This document shows, piece by piece, positions 57,801 through 64,000 of a stretch of 64,000 bases of DNA. The stretch comes from Isoetes taiwanensis (Eukaryota; Streptophyta; Lycopodiopsida; Isoetales; Isoetaceae). The DNA lies in contig JAJEKV010000073.1 in NCBI GenBank assembly GCA_021234155.1, positions 4,064,001 to 4,128,000 on the forward strand, in the 5' to 3' direction. The notes beneath the pieces were generated by a model. The model was not told where the DNA came from and made no database searches. It was given only the letters and a program-made list of their open reading frames with translations. Each line of letters begins with the position of its first letter. The first letter of the stretch is position 1. The position numbers and the translations under genes were made by a program.

Positions 57801-60800
57801 CATGTCATATTCATCTTTCATGACTTGTTGCCACGCTGGGATTGCTGCCGCCTCCTGGTATGTGGCAGGATCTGTGGTATCCATAAGTTGAGTCACGAGA
57901 GCATGGTTGCAATGGGCTGGTTGCGAAACATGTGCCTGTTTGGACTGTAACCTTGCTGATCTTCTGAGCACAGGAGCAGTCCATTCCTATGTTCAAAGAG
58001 GTGTTGAAACATTTTTAGATTGAAGGCAGCTCCCTCAAATAGAGCCTCATCATAATAGGTGGCACTTTCAACAAAGTCAACACTTCTAGAAATGAGGACT
58101 TCCTTTGTTTTTGGATTATACAACTTCCATCCTTTTTTACTTATAAGATACCCTATGAAAATGCATTTAGCAGCGCTGTTTGCTAACTTTCCAAGCTTTT
58201 GAAGCTTTTCTTGTGGAATGGCAGAATATAACAGGATGAGAATCATATCTTCTTCCTCCATTTTGCCTCCTGCTGCAACAACTTGCTGTTTAGGTGCTCT
58301 TAACTTTTGAAGATAATCTGCAGCTCCAGCACAGCCTTCAATGGTCAGTTGGTCCATTTGTTTCATGAAGTGCTTGATTCTTCCAAGCCCTTTTAAGGCA
58401 TATGTATCTTCAAGGCATTTCCAAGCTTCTTCAAATGTTGCTAGTTGGCACCTTGTATCAGGGATACAGAGAATTAACAGATGATCCAAAGCATATTCAG
58501 CATTATTTGCAGACTTAGTATCTGCTGTGGGAGACCAGCCAGGCTTAAAGAACAGCCTTTAATTTGATTAAGCCAAGAAGAGTTTAAAAAACTCCTGCCA
58601 TCCTTGAAAATTTGACCCATCCAACTGTGGATTAGGGTCTAATTTCCATGGGTCCAACATTCTGCTGTAATGTGACAGTGATCTAGTTAGAAATGTAAAA
58701 GATCTTGCAGATCTATCTAATTTACCTCTCCTCAAGGTAGAATACCACAAATCTAGGCTAATGGAGCCAAATCCACCATAAATTTATAGATCCATTAGCA
58801 ATTTATGATGATTCTTGTCAAATTGCGTCCCAATCCAAGAGAAATTTGATGAAATCTAGCACTAGAGTAATAATCTTCTGATGACATTGAAATTTATTGT
58901 GAGCAGCTCCTATGAATCCGATTTTGATGCTGGAATCCTGGCCAAAAATTTCACCCTTGAAAAAAAACCCATTCTCTCTCCTCTCTCAGGCTTGCTCTGA
59001 TACCATGTGAAAGTGAAACAAGAAGAGGAGAAGGCGCTCTATTGAAGTAAGTAAAAAAGAGAACAAGCCTAGCTACATAGTAGGGTGACATGGCATAGGC
59101 AGGGCATTGTCATATGTACGTGGCATGTACATGCCACGTCATGGGTTAGGGTTAGGTTAGTTTCTAACTGTAATAGCAGCAAAACAGAAGCATAAGTATT
59201 CCTTTCGAGAGAAGGTTCAAAAACAGCCAAATGCTGATACCAGAACATTGTTTCCTTGGAGCGAGGATGGCGATTGGATCATCTCCCTAGGAATCGTTCA
59301 TTGATTTTTTATTAGTTTCTTTTTAGGTGTCTTGGAGGCTTTCACTCTCCCACTATCCATCCTCAATTTTGTATATTTCTGTTCTCATAATCACCATCCC
59401 ATTCTACATCCTCAATTTTGTATATTCTTGGTCTCATAAACTCTATGGGTCTTCTGTTCTTTCTTTCTACAATCATGCTGCAAATAAGGAATTATACATT
59501 ATGGCAAGTTCGACGCACACGGGAGTGAATACTTGGTTTAGCCTCTCGGCTTTTTGGTTGTTATGGTACAACACAGGAGTTAAGAAGCATAGGCAGGATA
59601 CTGGATCCAATGTAAGTTCATAAATGACTTCTCACTATCAACACCATACGCATAATTTGGCAACTCCAAATCATAATACACGTGGCTCTACCTGTCGATC
59701 ACAACTGTAACAACCAGCACACCTTTGGTTCCACAGGGGTTCTTTCTGGCATCGTCATTGAAGGGAATTCCCAAAGAAAAAGGGATAAAATATCTCTCTA
59801 TATGGCAGGTCATCAAATCTTACATACCCATTAGTTCTCTTCTAAATGCTTGATAATAGTTACTTTCTATAAAAGTTCTTGACCATCCAATATCCATCCA
59901 GCGCGTCAGGTTAGTTATAGAATAATGCCGCTAGTGATCTATGCATTTCCATGCACAATGTTGCTTGGCAATTTGTCACAGTAAATAAAATTAGATTGAA
60001 AACTGAAGTACTTGTAAAAACATCTAATAGTGTGTGCATCTCATAAATCAAGTCGGAACGTACTGCTGAAAATATTGATAATATTACAAAAAAGTTGACC
60101 CTTTTTATATTAAAATATCCAAAATGCATCATGTCAGCATTCCAGTCATGTCCTTACATATCTACTATTATATTTAAATTGAGATACACACAAGGATATA
60201 GTCTGTATTACCTGGTAAGTAGAATAAGCTGTTTCCATGCAAGTTTCACCTTCTTTTCGATTTGCGTCTAACATAAATAGAGAAAGACCCATCATTTCCT
60301 AACACAAGAAAATGCAAAAAGCTTGTTAAATGAGCAAATCATATTTTGAATGCAATTGAAAAAACCATATCAATCAACAAAAATATACATGAAAAGTATT
60401 ATTGTTTCACAAAAGAAATTTCCTTTCATGTACCTGAACACCAGCATAACGTTTCCAAGCCTTATCAAGCTTGTAGTCTGTAGAGAGAAGCCGATAGTTG
60501 GAGAGTGCAAGTTCATAGTCATGTAACATGAAGGCATAATCTGCAAGAATTCTCATCTGTGATTCCATTGAGCTAAATGAATACCTGCTATGCAGTATAC
60601 AAAGTCAATATAAATAACAAGTTCACGTTCAACCAAATAAGAGAAAACAGGATATCTACTACTTGATTCCACTGAGCTAAATGTATACCTGGCAGCAGTA
60701 TACAAATCAATAATGTGGAATATAGTTTCATTTTTTCTTAATAACGACTTCACCTCTAACCAAAACGAGGAGACAGGACTACTTGAGAAATCCCCTCGAC

Positions 60801-63391
60801 AGCCTATAAAATGAACATTCTAATTTCCCTGTAATCATGATATTAGATGTGTGTAGCTTTATCTTCTAAGAACTTAGGAAGCATTAGCAAGTGTGTTGAC
60901 CTTGCAAACAAAGGTAGAAAGGGCTTATTCAAGGTGGTCAATTACCCTTGCCCAGTGGAAGTTTCAAGAACTTCATCTTTGCTCTTGCGCCACCACAAAT
61001 TTTTCAACTGATTCCTTAAGCCCTTTTTAGTCGCGGCTACCTGCAGAGAGTAGATGGCGTCATCTTCAATACAAAAACAAGAAAAAACTAGAGAGCAAGA
61101 TGCTTGCCTGTTGATTTATTGCACGGATTTTTTGCTCCATATAAGGAATTATGTGTTTCTGTGACAGCTCTAAGATAAAGTCCTTTATCTGCAATTACAA
61201 CATTCTATTTCTCTTATGTGCATAAGATTCAATTAAATAACAGGACCCTAACTAAACATACAATTTTTGTCTTAAATATTTTCACGCTTCGTGTAGCACA
61301 ATGAAAGATTCCTTCAACTAAAAATGCATACAGTTTAAGATCTGATAATTTAACATGCAAATTATGAAACTAAGATCTACTATTAAAATTATTGTCCACA
61401 ACAAAAGGAAATTAACAAAATCAACAGTCCTAACCTCTTCAATATCCTCTTTGCTAAGATAACTCATATGCGGTTCCACCTGAAAATATCTCAAGCTTTT
61501 AAGAAGCAAAAAGAGATTTGCATTCCTAATTCATGTAGTACATACATTCTGATAACCACAAGATGAAGCCATATCACTATTCACAGAATTGATGCAAAGC
61601 AATCTACAGTCTGTAACACCAAATGTTCCTCCAATTTCTTGAAGAATGTCGTTAGCCCTGCATAACCAAGCAAGTAGATACAGTTCAAGAAAATAAGAAA
61701 AAAGATTGATTTCCTTTATGCATGTTAAGTAGAGGCGAGTACAATGCCACATAAAATCATACAACACAAGGAAAAAAGGGTTGCAAATGAAGATGGTTCA
61801 GTTTTTCCTCTAGCAACTACACCAAAATATGAGGATATATCTGTTTACCCTTCCTTTAAAGGGTTAATTATAATTACTGAAAGGAACCTAATTTCCACTT
61901 TGTGTTCTAAAGGTATCAACAGCTAATAGCGAGCCCCGTAAAAAGCTCCCTTAAGCTCTAGAAAAAAAAATCTAGCAAGGCGGTGCCGCCTAGATAGGAA
62001 ATGCATTCACTCAACACAGAAACTGCATTCCCAAGAGGGAAAAAATCAGCTACATTACAGAAACCAGAGCAAGCAGCGCTGACCTCTTTCTTTGCACCTA
62101 GCATTGGCACCAGCAGATATGAATTACTAACATGATGAAAAAATTTCAGGGGGTGACTTTAGAAAAAAGAAAGGACTTATCAACGTCTACATGAGACCTC
62201 AACATCTAATATAACTAGAGAAAATAGATAGAATCGAAATCCGCAGAGAAAGAGGGAAAGATTATATTGTCCATGAAACCAATTATTACATCAGGTCGTG
62301 TATAGCTAAGGACCCCTGTAGCCAGCCTTTTTGAAGACTTAAAAGCAAGCTATTAGAATCTGCTTTGATCTTGCTGCATACTCACATGGATTTAAATCAA
62401 ATCTGGGGAGGATATCGTCATGAAACAAAAACGTGCATGATATTATAGAAGACTACTATATGCTGACAAAGCAGCTCATGGCAGATCATGGTGATGTAAC
62501 ATCTATATCCTACCCTGTCAGGCACATGTCACTGTGATTACAGATCATGATATGAACATGTCAGCATGTCTCTAGTCAAACAACGAATAAGTTAAATTGA
62601 ACCTTTTGTTGGTTATCCATTACATAAATCAGTTCACAGTTTACACAATTTCGAACTGCTCTCTACTGTCAACCCTTCTTTTCATGTTCTCAATTTCTGT
62701 TGTCACTTTTCTTCGGGGTCTTGGGACACGAAGGACCAGCTTATGTAAAACTCAAATAGAAGCTGGGAGCATGTTGACCAGTCTCATCATTTATCAGTTG
62801 ACCAATTATTCCACAATACTCAATGATGTAAAAAAGGGAAGAACAGAAATGCATGAGACTATTCCAAACAATGCATTTTTCACATTCGAGGTGGCAAATG
62901 CACATAAATACAATAGCACAGTATCAGAGATAACATATAGCAAAGCACAGGAAGAACTTCTATGTGACCAAAAAGTTAACTACCTGTCCAAAGGGCCATC
63001 TTGATTGTCGTGCAACAAAACGTAATATTTCAGAAGTTTTGGATCCATGCCACCATCATTTAACAGGGACGGAAGTTGATCTGTATTGAAGAGATCCACA
63101 AACTTGTTCACAGGATTGTCATCCTTGGAGGAGACAATAATCAAACCTGCATACACAAAGAAATCATTAATACCTTGTGGCATTGAACTCCACAATAGCC
63201 TCAGAACTAGAATTCTATGCATATCTTGTACATAAGCCACCAAAGAAATAAACTTGCATTCGGAAAAGGGTAAGAAGTCAACATACAAGCAATTGGATGG
63301 TCAACTGCTTCATGCTCTGAGAAGGCCAGTGTTTGCATAAATGCAGCATTATATCTCTGGAACCAAGATGACATTGATTCAGCTTTTAGCA
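35149..63391 (-). CDS. TRAPPC8: TRAPPC8/TRS85-like subunit of the TRAPPIII complex (5' end beyond window)
   Basis: TRAPPC8 is the TRAPPIII-specific scaffold used in Rab GEF tethering, Golgi traffic and autophagy. That role is from family knowledge. I placed 25 exons, listed 5' to 3': 63391-63287, 63146-62984, 61657-61546, 61479-61435, 61188-61108, 61040-60946, 60584-60434, 60298-60212, 42891-42772, 42640-42500, 42410-42313, 42238-42115, 42036-41929, 41110-40969, 40802-40683, 40622-40580, 40501-40423, 39726-39544, 39471-39361, 37258-37100, 37027-36872, 36533-36237, 36166-36002, 35941-35814, 35749-35149. Family landmarks are [79 protein letters not shown] and [12 protein letters not shown]. The sum gives about 1,203 residues plus the stop in one frame. 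About 100-130 N-terminal residues are missing. The 3' end of the 40,802-40,683 exon is the least certain boundary. Confidence 0.93.
38590..39015 (-). pseudogene. LINE reverse transcriptase fragment inside a TRAPPC8 intron
   Basis: The minus strand, with one frame change, reads [20 protein letters not shown] (38,755-38,845) and [14 protein letters not shown] (38,695-38,735). These are RT landmarks GFRP.RS..D....LR and F-D/V-D-F-x-K-A-F-D. Upstream, [20 protein letters not shown] resembles the preceding RT block. Stops interrupt it. It is bounded on the right by T(28). Confidence 0.7.
39021..39048. repeat. T(28) homopolymer
   Basis: 28 consecutive T followed by GGTGG, in the TRAPPC8 intron. 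Read in gene sense it is A(28), next to the LINE fragment. Confidence 0.95.
39832..39865. repeat. T(24) followed by a G-rich stretch
   Basis: T(24) followed by GGGTGGGGGC, in the TRAPPC8 intron 39,727-40,422. Confidence 0.95.
43110..43225 (-). mobile_element. LINE family-2 3' tail
   Basis: Contains GCAATCATGTACAGCTAGGG GCACATTTGGAGCC. Near copies are at 43,668, 53,446, 62,290 and, inverted, at 55,510. This is the 3' end unit of LINE family 2 and lacks a coding part here. Confidence 0.6.
43610..44235 (-). pseudogene. LINE family 2, 5'-truncated copy with RT remnant
   Basis: The minus strand carries [15 protein letters not shown] (about 44,165-44,215), [17 protein letters not shown] and the RT block [12 protein letters not shown] (43,900-43,940). 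The tail (43,645-43,905) matches 53,410-53,665. A 71-bp segment is tandemly duplicated within the RT (43,939-44,009 and 44,010-44,080), which breaks the frame. Confidence 0.8.
43939..44080. repeat. 71-bp tandem duplication in the LINE RT
   Basis: AACTCTGTTTAACCC to CTTTAATTCGTCCCAAT occurs twice with a 71-bp period and a single C/T difference. Confidence 0.92.
44240..46821 (+). pseudogene. Old Ty1/copia element, upstream half (gag knuckle to RT start)
   Basis: In order: a CCHC knuckle at 44,279-44,322 with a stop in it; a protease [12 protein letters not shown] at 44,500-44,535 (D-S-G kept); pre-integrase [14 protein letters not shown], present three times through duplications; and integrase [15 protein letters not shown] plus [12 protein letters not shown]. 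The expected QNGVAERKNR block with the catalytic Glu is missing. After that come [18 protein letters not shown], the acidic linker and the RT start [19 protein letters not shown]. The 5' LTR and the first part of gag are absent. The frame resumes at 51,943 after the nested insertion. Confidence 0.9.
44816..45653 (+). repeat. Two-level duplication of the pre-integrase region
   Basis: A 344-bp unit starting GCTCAAGGTTATCTTAA is present at 44,816 and 45,310. Inside the first copy a 150-bp piece is duplicated again (44,929-45,078 and 45,079-45,228). The two 150-bp copies share an extra G and AACCTTGATA, while the third has the in-frame AGTTTTGGTA. So the 150-bp step is the younger one. Confidence 0.92.
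46822..47105 (-). repeat. 3' LTR of the young copia element (284 bp)
   Basis: TGTTGAGTGG...TCTAACA. No difference from the other LTR was found by eye. It contains ATATATATAT (TATA-like) and two direct AACGTTAAGTTAC-type repeats. Confidence 0.95.
47106..47115 (-). other. Polypurine tract abutting the stop codon
   Basis: On the minus strand TAAGGGGGAG lies immediately before the 3' LTR. The TAA (47,113-47,115) is also the stop codon of the polyprotein. Confidence 0.9.
47113..51348 (-). CDS. Copia gag-pol polyprotein, 1,411 residues, intact
   Basis: One frame without stops encodes all activities needed for copy-and-paste transposition. Residues 1-190 are gag (UBN2-type). Residues 201-272 are an RG/QRGEP-rich linker. 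The CCHC knuckle [14 protein letters not shown] is at 281-294 and protease LDSGCSTH at 352-359. Pre-integrase WHKRYGHIS is at 492-500, with a Cys pair at 526-529. The integrase acidic residues lie in VDDYSRRMW (577-585), TDNGGEF (619-625) and [12 protein letters not shown] (649-660). RT starts at [11 protein letters not shown] (929-939) and has YVDDLIVTG (1,092-1,100). RNase H has [17 protein letters not shown] and DIFTKPLG. Start: residue 1 or Met5 (MDSLEKVF). All catalytic motifs look complete. Confidence 0.96.
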   Translation of the reverse strand: MFFTMDSLEKVFMNEKFLLKGKNYSIWKEKMTLALDLAGVWDVVAGEDQNEDDKWEELNKKALLLIKLAVDDSMQRHILGVKSASEAWRRFQQIYETKNHTRKQLLRNQLNSLKLRECKDVSDFIAKITEIAAQLASIGVEVEEAELLNAIYQGAPEYEHFLDAFQARESEPSFEELAAALQQKVLRSQILEQTEQVNFSQSRRNFSQSRRRGSRGRGNWRNFQHQEEGTLKNDSQTHHSQRGEPQRGEPQRGRGHERGRTNRGRGRGERWSSYSNKNIKCYCCDEVGHMVNDCPLKKSILKMKLEKESHYLEEGSTSSSKEKTPTAAQDFAMFVDEVDHVRYKSDRCVACLDSGCSTHVIGDESLFSKFTKYDGDKILLGDDSSLAIEGNGNVRVKGEGDAIVTFQNVKLVPDLKRNLLSVACITRKGFKVFFDEDEAIIFQPSEEFMKMIRKMKVIARARREGNLYKMEIVPAQNQANIVAGSSSQSEIWHKRYGHISYGSLRTLSQQENVHGLPQIHDEKQVCEPCVLGKQHRVPFPQESEYRAQKPLELVHADLCGFMPTKSIGGSLYFFLLVDDYSRRMWVYFLKTKSEAFYHFKVFKEEVESETGQKILTLRTDNGGEFLSTKFEQFCEDNGIKRQLTTPRSPQQNGVVERRNRTICEMANCLMAQWKMPHRFWAEAVLTAVYLLNRAGTRVLDGKTPHEVYYKRKPGVNHLRVFGCKAYAHVFKEDGRKKFDDKARVCTMLGYSLRAKAYRLWDPAKQKIIVSRDVTFDENTAGPISVTDQQDQEEEIFEFPLKWQQDEGSDQNRPVTPQCEPRVWPDKVLTYERRAGKEVAKEDNGEKPTAKSDTTQLNVKSVPSTNVAPWAQRPFTRSQGNIESETSAAAHQCNFANICEPISFEDARHSKEWNDAMNEEYKSILVNNTWELVPRPKDRNVIGCKWVYKLKYNADGTVQRHKARLVAKGFAQREGEDYLDTYAPVAKMETVRLSISLAAQFGWKLYQLDVKSAFLNGELKELVYLEQPPGYKHEGNDFVCKLNKALYGLKQSSRAWYSKLDSYLLSKNFVRSSADSSLYIKHDGDDITLIVVYVDDLIVTGSSLKLIQHEIKQFGEYFDMTNLGELHYFLGIEVKRAANGIFICQKKYAADLLRKFHMETAKPASTPMEVGIKLSAHEKGAKSFDATLYRALVGSLNYLTVTRPDISFAVGVLSRFLANPTQTHWIAAKRVLRYIKGTHDFGILYESNSQLDVVGYTDSDMAGCVDTRRSTSGYAFSIGNGAVTWKSKRQSTVAISTAEAEYKGCSIAACESVWIQKFMEEIGINDSRPTCIFTDNMSSIRIANNPVFHGRTKHIETTYHFVREKVENGEIDIQYCRSEDQIADIFTKPLGKAKFEDFRLALGVRKESGISH
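51636..51651 (-). other. Primer binding site (initiator tRNA-Met)
   Basis: On the minus strand TGGTATCAGAGCGGTG lies two bases inside the 5' LTR. This is the classic plant copia primer site complementary to the initiator tRNA-Met 3' end. Confidence 0.93.
51654..51937 (-). repeat. 5' LTR of the young copia element (284 bp)
   Basis: Same length and, as read, same sequence as 46,822-47,105. It is the promoter-bearing copy for transcription to the left. The TATA-like run lies at about 51,767-51,778. Confidence 0.95.
51943..53365 (+). pseudogene. Old Ty1/copia element, downstream half (RT, RNase H, start of 3' LTR)
   Basis: It continues the upstream half directly: [40 protein letters not shown] and [15 protein letters not shown]. 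It then reads [15 protein letters not shown] in a shifted frame, with a deletion behind it (part of the RT is missing at about 52,440-52,510). RNase H follows with [28 protein letters not shown] and [14 protein letters not shown] polypurine tract (CAGGGGGGA) precedes TGTTAGCATATT at 53,334, which I take as the 3' LTR start. The LTR is soon cut by the LINE family-2 tail. Confidence 0.9.
53370..54930 (-). pseudogene. LINE family 2, internally deleted copy (EN remnant and C-terminus)
   Basis: At about 54,880-54,925 (minus) [16 protein letters not shown] is an endonuclease block (usually G-D-F-N, here G-N-F-N). The frame 53,650-54,159 (169 codons) has a C-terminal Cys/His cluster, [21 protein letters not shown] frame at 54,183-54,398 lies upstream. 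No RT motifs occur in between, so the core was lost. The tail (53,380-53,665) matches 43,610-43,905. It cuts into the 3' LTR of the old copia. Confidence 0.75.
54493..54536. repeat. Perfect 17-bp inverted repeat with 10-nt loop
   Basis: TGGACTATCATTTTCAA (54,493-54,509) and TTGAAAATGATAGTCCA (54,520-54,536) lie within the decayed LINE family-2 copy. It is a compact hairpin, rich in A/T. Confidence 0.92.
55200..55600 (+). mobile_element. LINE family-2 3' end, plus strand
   Basis: CCTGTACATGATTGCTGTAA, TAATTGGTCTCATGGACCCA and AGTGGCCTCTCATAGATGTT at 55,510-55,570 are the inverse of the tails at 43,670 and 53,446. The preceding 300 bp are open (126-codon frame from 55,218) but have no recognised motif. 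They may be 3' UTR. Confidence 0.6.
55600..56175. other. No gene recognised
   Basis: Short frames exist on both strands (plus 55,684-55,944; minus 55,639-55,827) without motifs. This is intronic DNA of TRAPPC8. Confidence 0.4.
56176..56340 (-). repeat. 3' LTR of the third copia element
   Basis: TGAAAGTGAAACAGGAAGAG...TTCTAACTGTAATA. Compared with the other LTR there are several substitutions and small indels. Confidence 0.85.
56405..58489 (-). pseudogene. Copia gag-pol remnant, gag joined to the integrase tail
   Basis: In the frame 57,893-58,489 gag ([40 protein letters not shown]) runs straight into the region after the integrase core ([32 protein letters not shown]). Knuckle, protease and catalytic integrase have therefore been deleted. 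RT pieces follow (57,735-57,971 [20 protein letters not shown]; about 57,290-57,330 [14 protein letters not shown], with YVDD changed to YVND). RNase H follows (56,405-57,190: [32 protein letters not shown]). Frames are broken at several points. Confidence 0.88.
59008..59175 (-). repeat. 5' LTR of the third copia element
   Basis: TGAAAGTGAAACAAGAAGAG...TTCTAACTGTAATA. Both LTRs contain ATGCCACGTCAT, a G-box/ACGT-core-like word. Confidence 0.85.
59176..60211. other. Intronic DNA, no gene recognised
   Basis: This is the 5' part of the 17.3-kb TRAPPC8 intron. It contains a short duplication (ATCCTCAATTTTGTATATT at about 59,359 and 59,409). Confidence 0.5.
60212..63391 (-). CDS. TRAPPC8: TRAPPC8 5' exon block in window (8 exons)
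   Basis: This block runs from [20 protein letters not shown] to the exon ending METAYSTYQ. The intron after the exon 61,188-61,108 starts with GC (CAG|GCAAGC), a rare but known GC-AG donor. The exon 60,584-60,434 codes for the TPR-like segment [20 protein letters not shown]. Nothing that I recognise as the more upstream exons lies in 63,392-64,000, so they are probably beyond the window. Confidence 0.9.
60547..60710 (-). repeat. Duplicated splice acceptor and exon start of TRAPPC8
   Basis: The true exon starts at 60,584 (CAG|GTATTCATTTAGCTCAATGG). A near copy with CAG|GTATACATTTAGCTCAGTGG lies upstream in the intron at about 60,660-60,710. About 45-50 bp are shared, including the acceptor and the intron end. 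Confidence 0.85.
61106..61107 (-). other. GC splice donor (GC-AG intron) in TRAPPC8
   Basis: After the exon 61,188-61,108 (…AINQQ) the intron starts GCAAGC. The preceding CAG and following AAG match the strong context of known GC donors. The frame joins perfectly to GTAGCCGCGAC at 61,040. Confidence 0.85.
62155..62345 (-). mobile_element. LINE family-2 3' tail in a TRAPPC8 intron
   Basis: ATTGTCCATGAAACCAATTATTA, CATCAGGTCGTGTATAGCTA and CCCCTGTAGCCAGCC are a diverged copy of the 43,645-43,700 tail. Just to the left, ATCAACGTCTACATGAGACC resembles the terminal tail block. Confidence 0.5.
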
Positions 63392-64000
63392 CTGTAAAGC
63401 AGCATTAACATTATTAAAATGGTAGCCAAAAAACACACCTCAAATGGACCATCATGTATACAACTCCAAATTTAACTTATCTAATTCTAGAAGAAGGATG
63501 TTCTCATGGATATTTCATGCCAATTCATATACTACGCTAGCCTCTAACACTCTTCTGGACTAGGCCACAATGGTCGTCACTTGTCAAGGACCCTCTGGAC
63601 AATATTGTCAAAGATACAAATACGCAGGCTCTCTCATTGCCATTGGTTGGTCCCAACATAACATGACATGCTGCTAAGCAATCTGGAGGCTGAAATCTAT
63701 TAAATCCAACAGAATTCCAGACAATCTTTTCAATGCTGAGTAATCCTTCTAATCCTGAATGGGTTACATAGCTAAGATAAGTTGAGGTGAGCAATCTGAT
63801 GTGTTCTTTGGTAAGTTGATCACTTTAATGATGATGTAAATTTCTTCAACCTGTCAGCTTCAATGATCAGAAATGCAGGGCATCGTATAACTAGAAACTG
63901 ACGCACAGACAAGGACATTTTTCTTTATTGGCAAGGAGACGAGGAAAGCAAGAATTGAAAACTATAACCGGCAAACTAAAGCAGAAACTGATGCACAGAC
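63392..64000. other. Probable upstream TRAPPC8 intron, nothing recognised
   Basis: No segment here reads like the missing N-terminal TRAPPC8 exons. The 85-codon minus frame at 63,537-63,794 shows no family landmarks and lacks good splice borders. Confidence 0.5.

Larger units (their letters stand above)
56176..59175 (-). mobile_element. Third Ty1/copia element with large internal deletion
   Basis: Two related LTRs of about 165-168 bp (56,176-56,340 and 59,008-59,175) enclose about 2.7 kb. A primer site TGGTATCAGAGC (58,994-59,005, minus) lies two bases inside the right LTR. A purine tract (CAGGAGGGA) adjoins the left one. The flanks CCAGC and GCAGC could be a diverged 5-bp target duplication. 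The LTRs differ at many sites, so the insertion is old. Confidence 0.9.

Noticed and set aside
62597-63004. 135-codon plus-strand frame near 62.6-63.0 kb
   Set aside because: It overlaps a TRAPPC8 exon in antisense and has no recognisable motif.
1-64000. CRISPR arrays, bacterial operons or phage genes
   Set aside because: There is no regularly spaced repeat array and no bacterial-type gene order; introns, LINEs and LTR elements show a plant nuclear sequence.

Overview
The window reads as nuclear DNA of a land plant with a large, repeat-filled genome. It holds one host gene with many short exons and very long introns, Ty1/copia, Ty3/gypsy and LINE sequences in several layers of decay, and tRNA-derived SINE-like pieces. 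Homopolymer runs (A/T of 24-28 nt, T-run/G-run junctions) and the LINE style would suit a fern or another large-genome, non-flowering vascular plant. That placement is inference only.

Bases 1-1,490 (minus) hold an unrecognised coding-like region. Bases 1,500-3,000 hold a decayed copia element (minus). From 3,000 to 31,900 the window is a graveyard dominated by one LINE family ('family 1'): five bodies or large fragments plus several isolated 3' tails. It is mixed with L1-type LINE pieces, two SINE-like units, and a 370-714 bp non-autonomous element called 'X' here (three copies). A decayed Ty3/gypsy element follows (31,930-33,420), then a short insertion resembling mitochondrial small-subunit rRNA (34,943-35,000).

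Bases 35,149-63,391 (minus) are the host gene. I recognise its product as the plant TRAPPC8/TRS85 subunit of the TRAPPIII tethering complex. I could place 25 exons encoding about 1,203 residues plus the stop codon; the first exons lie beyond the right edge. The summed exon length stays in frame through every junction. One intron (42,892-60,211) is 17.3 kb and full of mobile DNA: LINE 'family 2' fragments, an old plus-strand copia element, a young intact copia element nested inside it on the minus strand, and a third, internally deleted copia element.

The young copia element (46,822-51,937) has two 284-bp LTRs that look identical by eye, an initiator-tRNA-Met primer site, a polypurine tract, a 5-bp target duplication (ATAGC) and an uninterrupted 1,411-residue polyprotein. 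It is probably recently mobile. It is transcribed in the same direction as the host gene and sits in that gene's largest intron.

The least explained signal is a roughly 71-77 nt stem-loop module. It occurs both near the 3' ends of family-1 LINEs and inside element X, and its outer stem carries paired base changes between copies. This would fit a shared 3'-end RNA structure linking a LINE to a non-autonomous partner.
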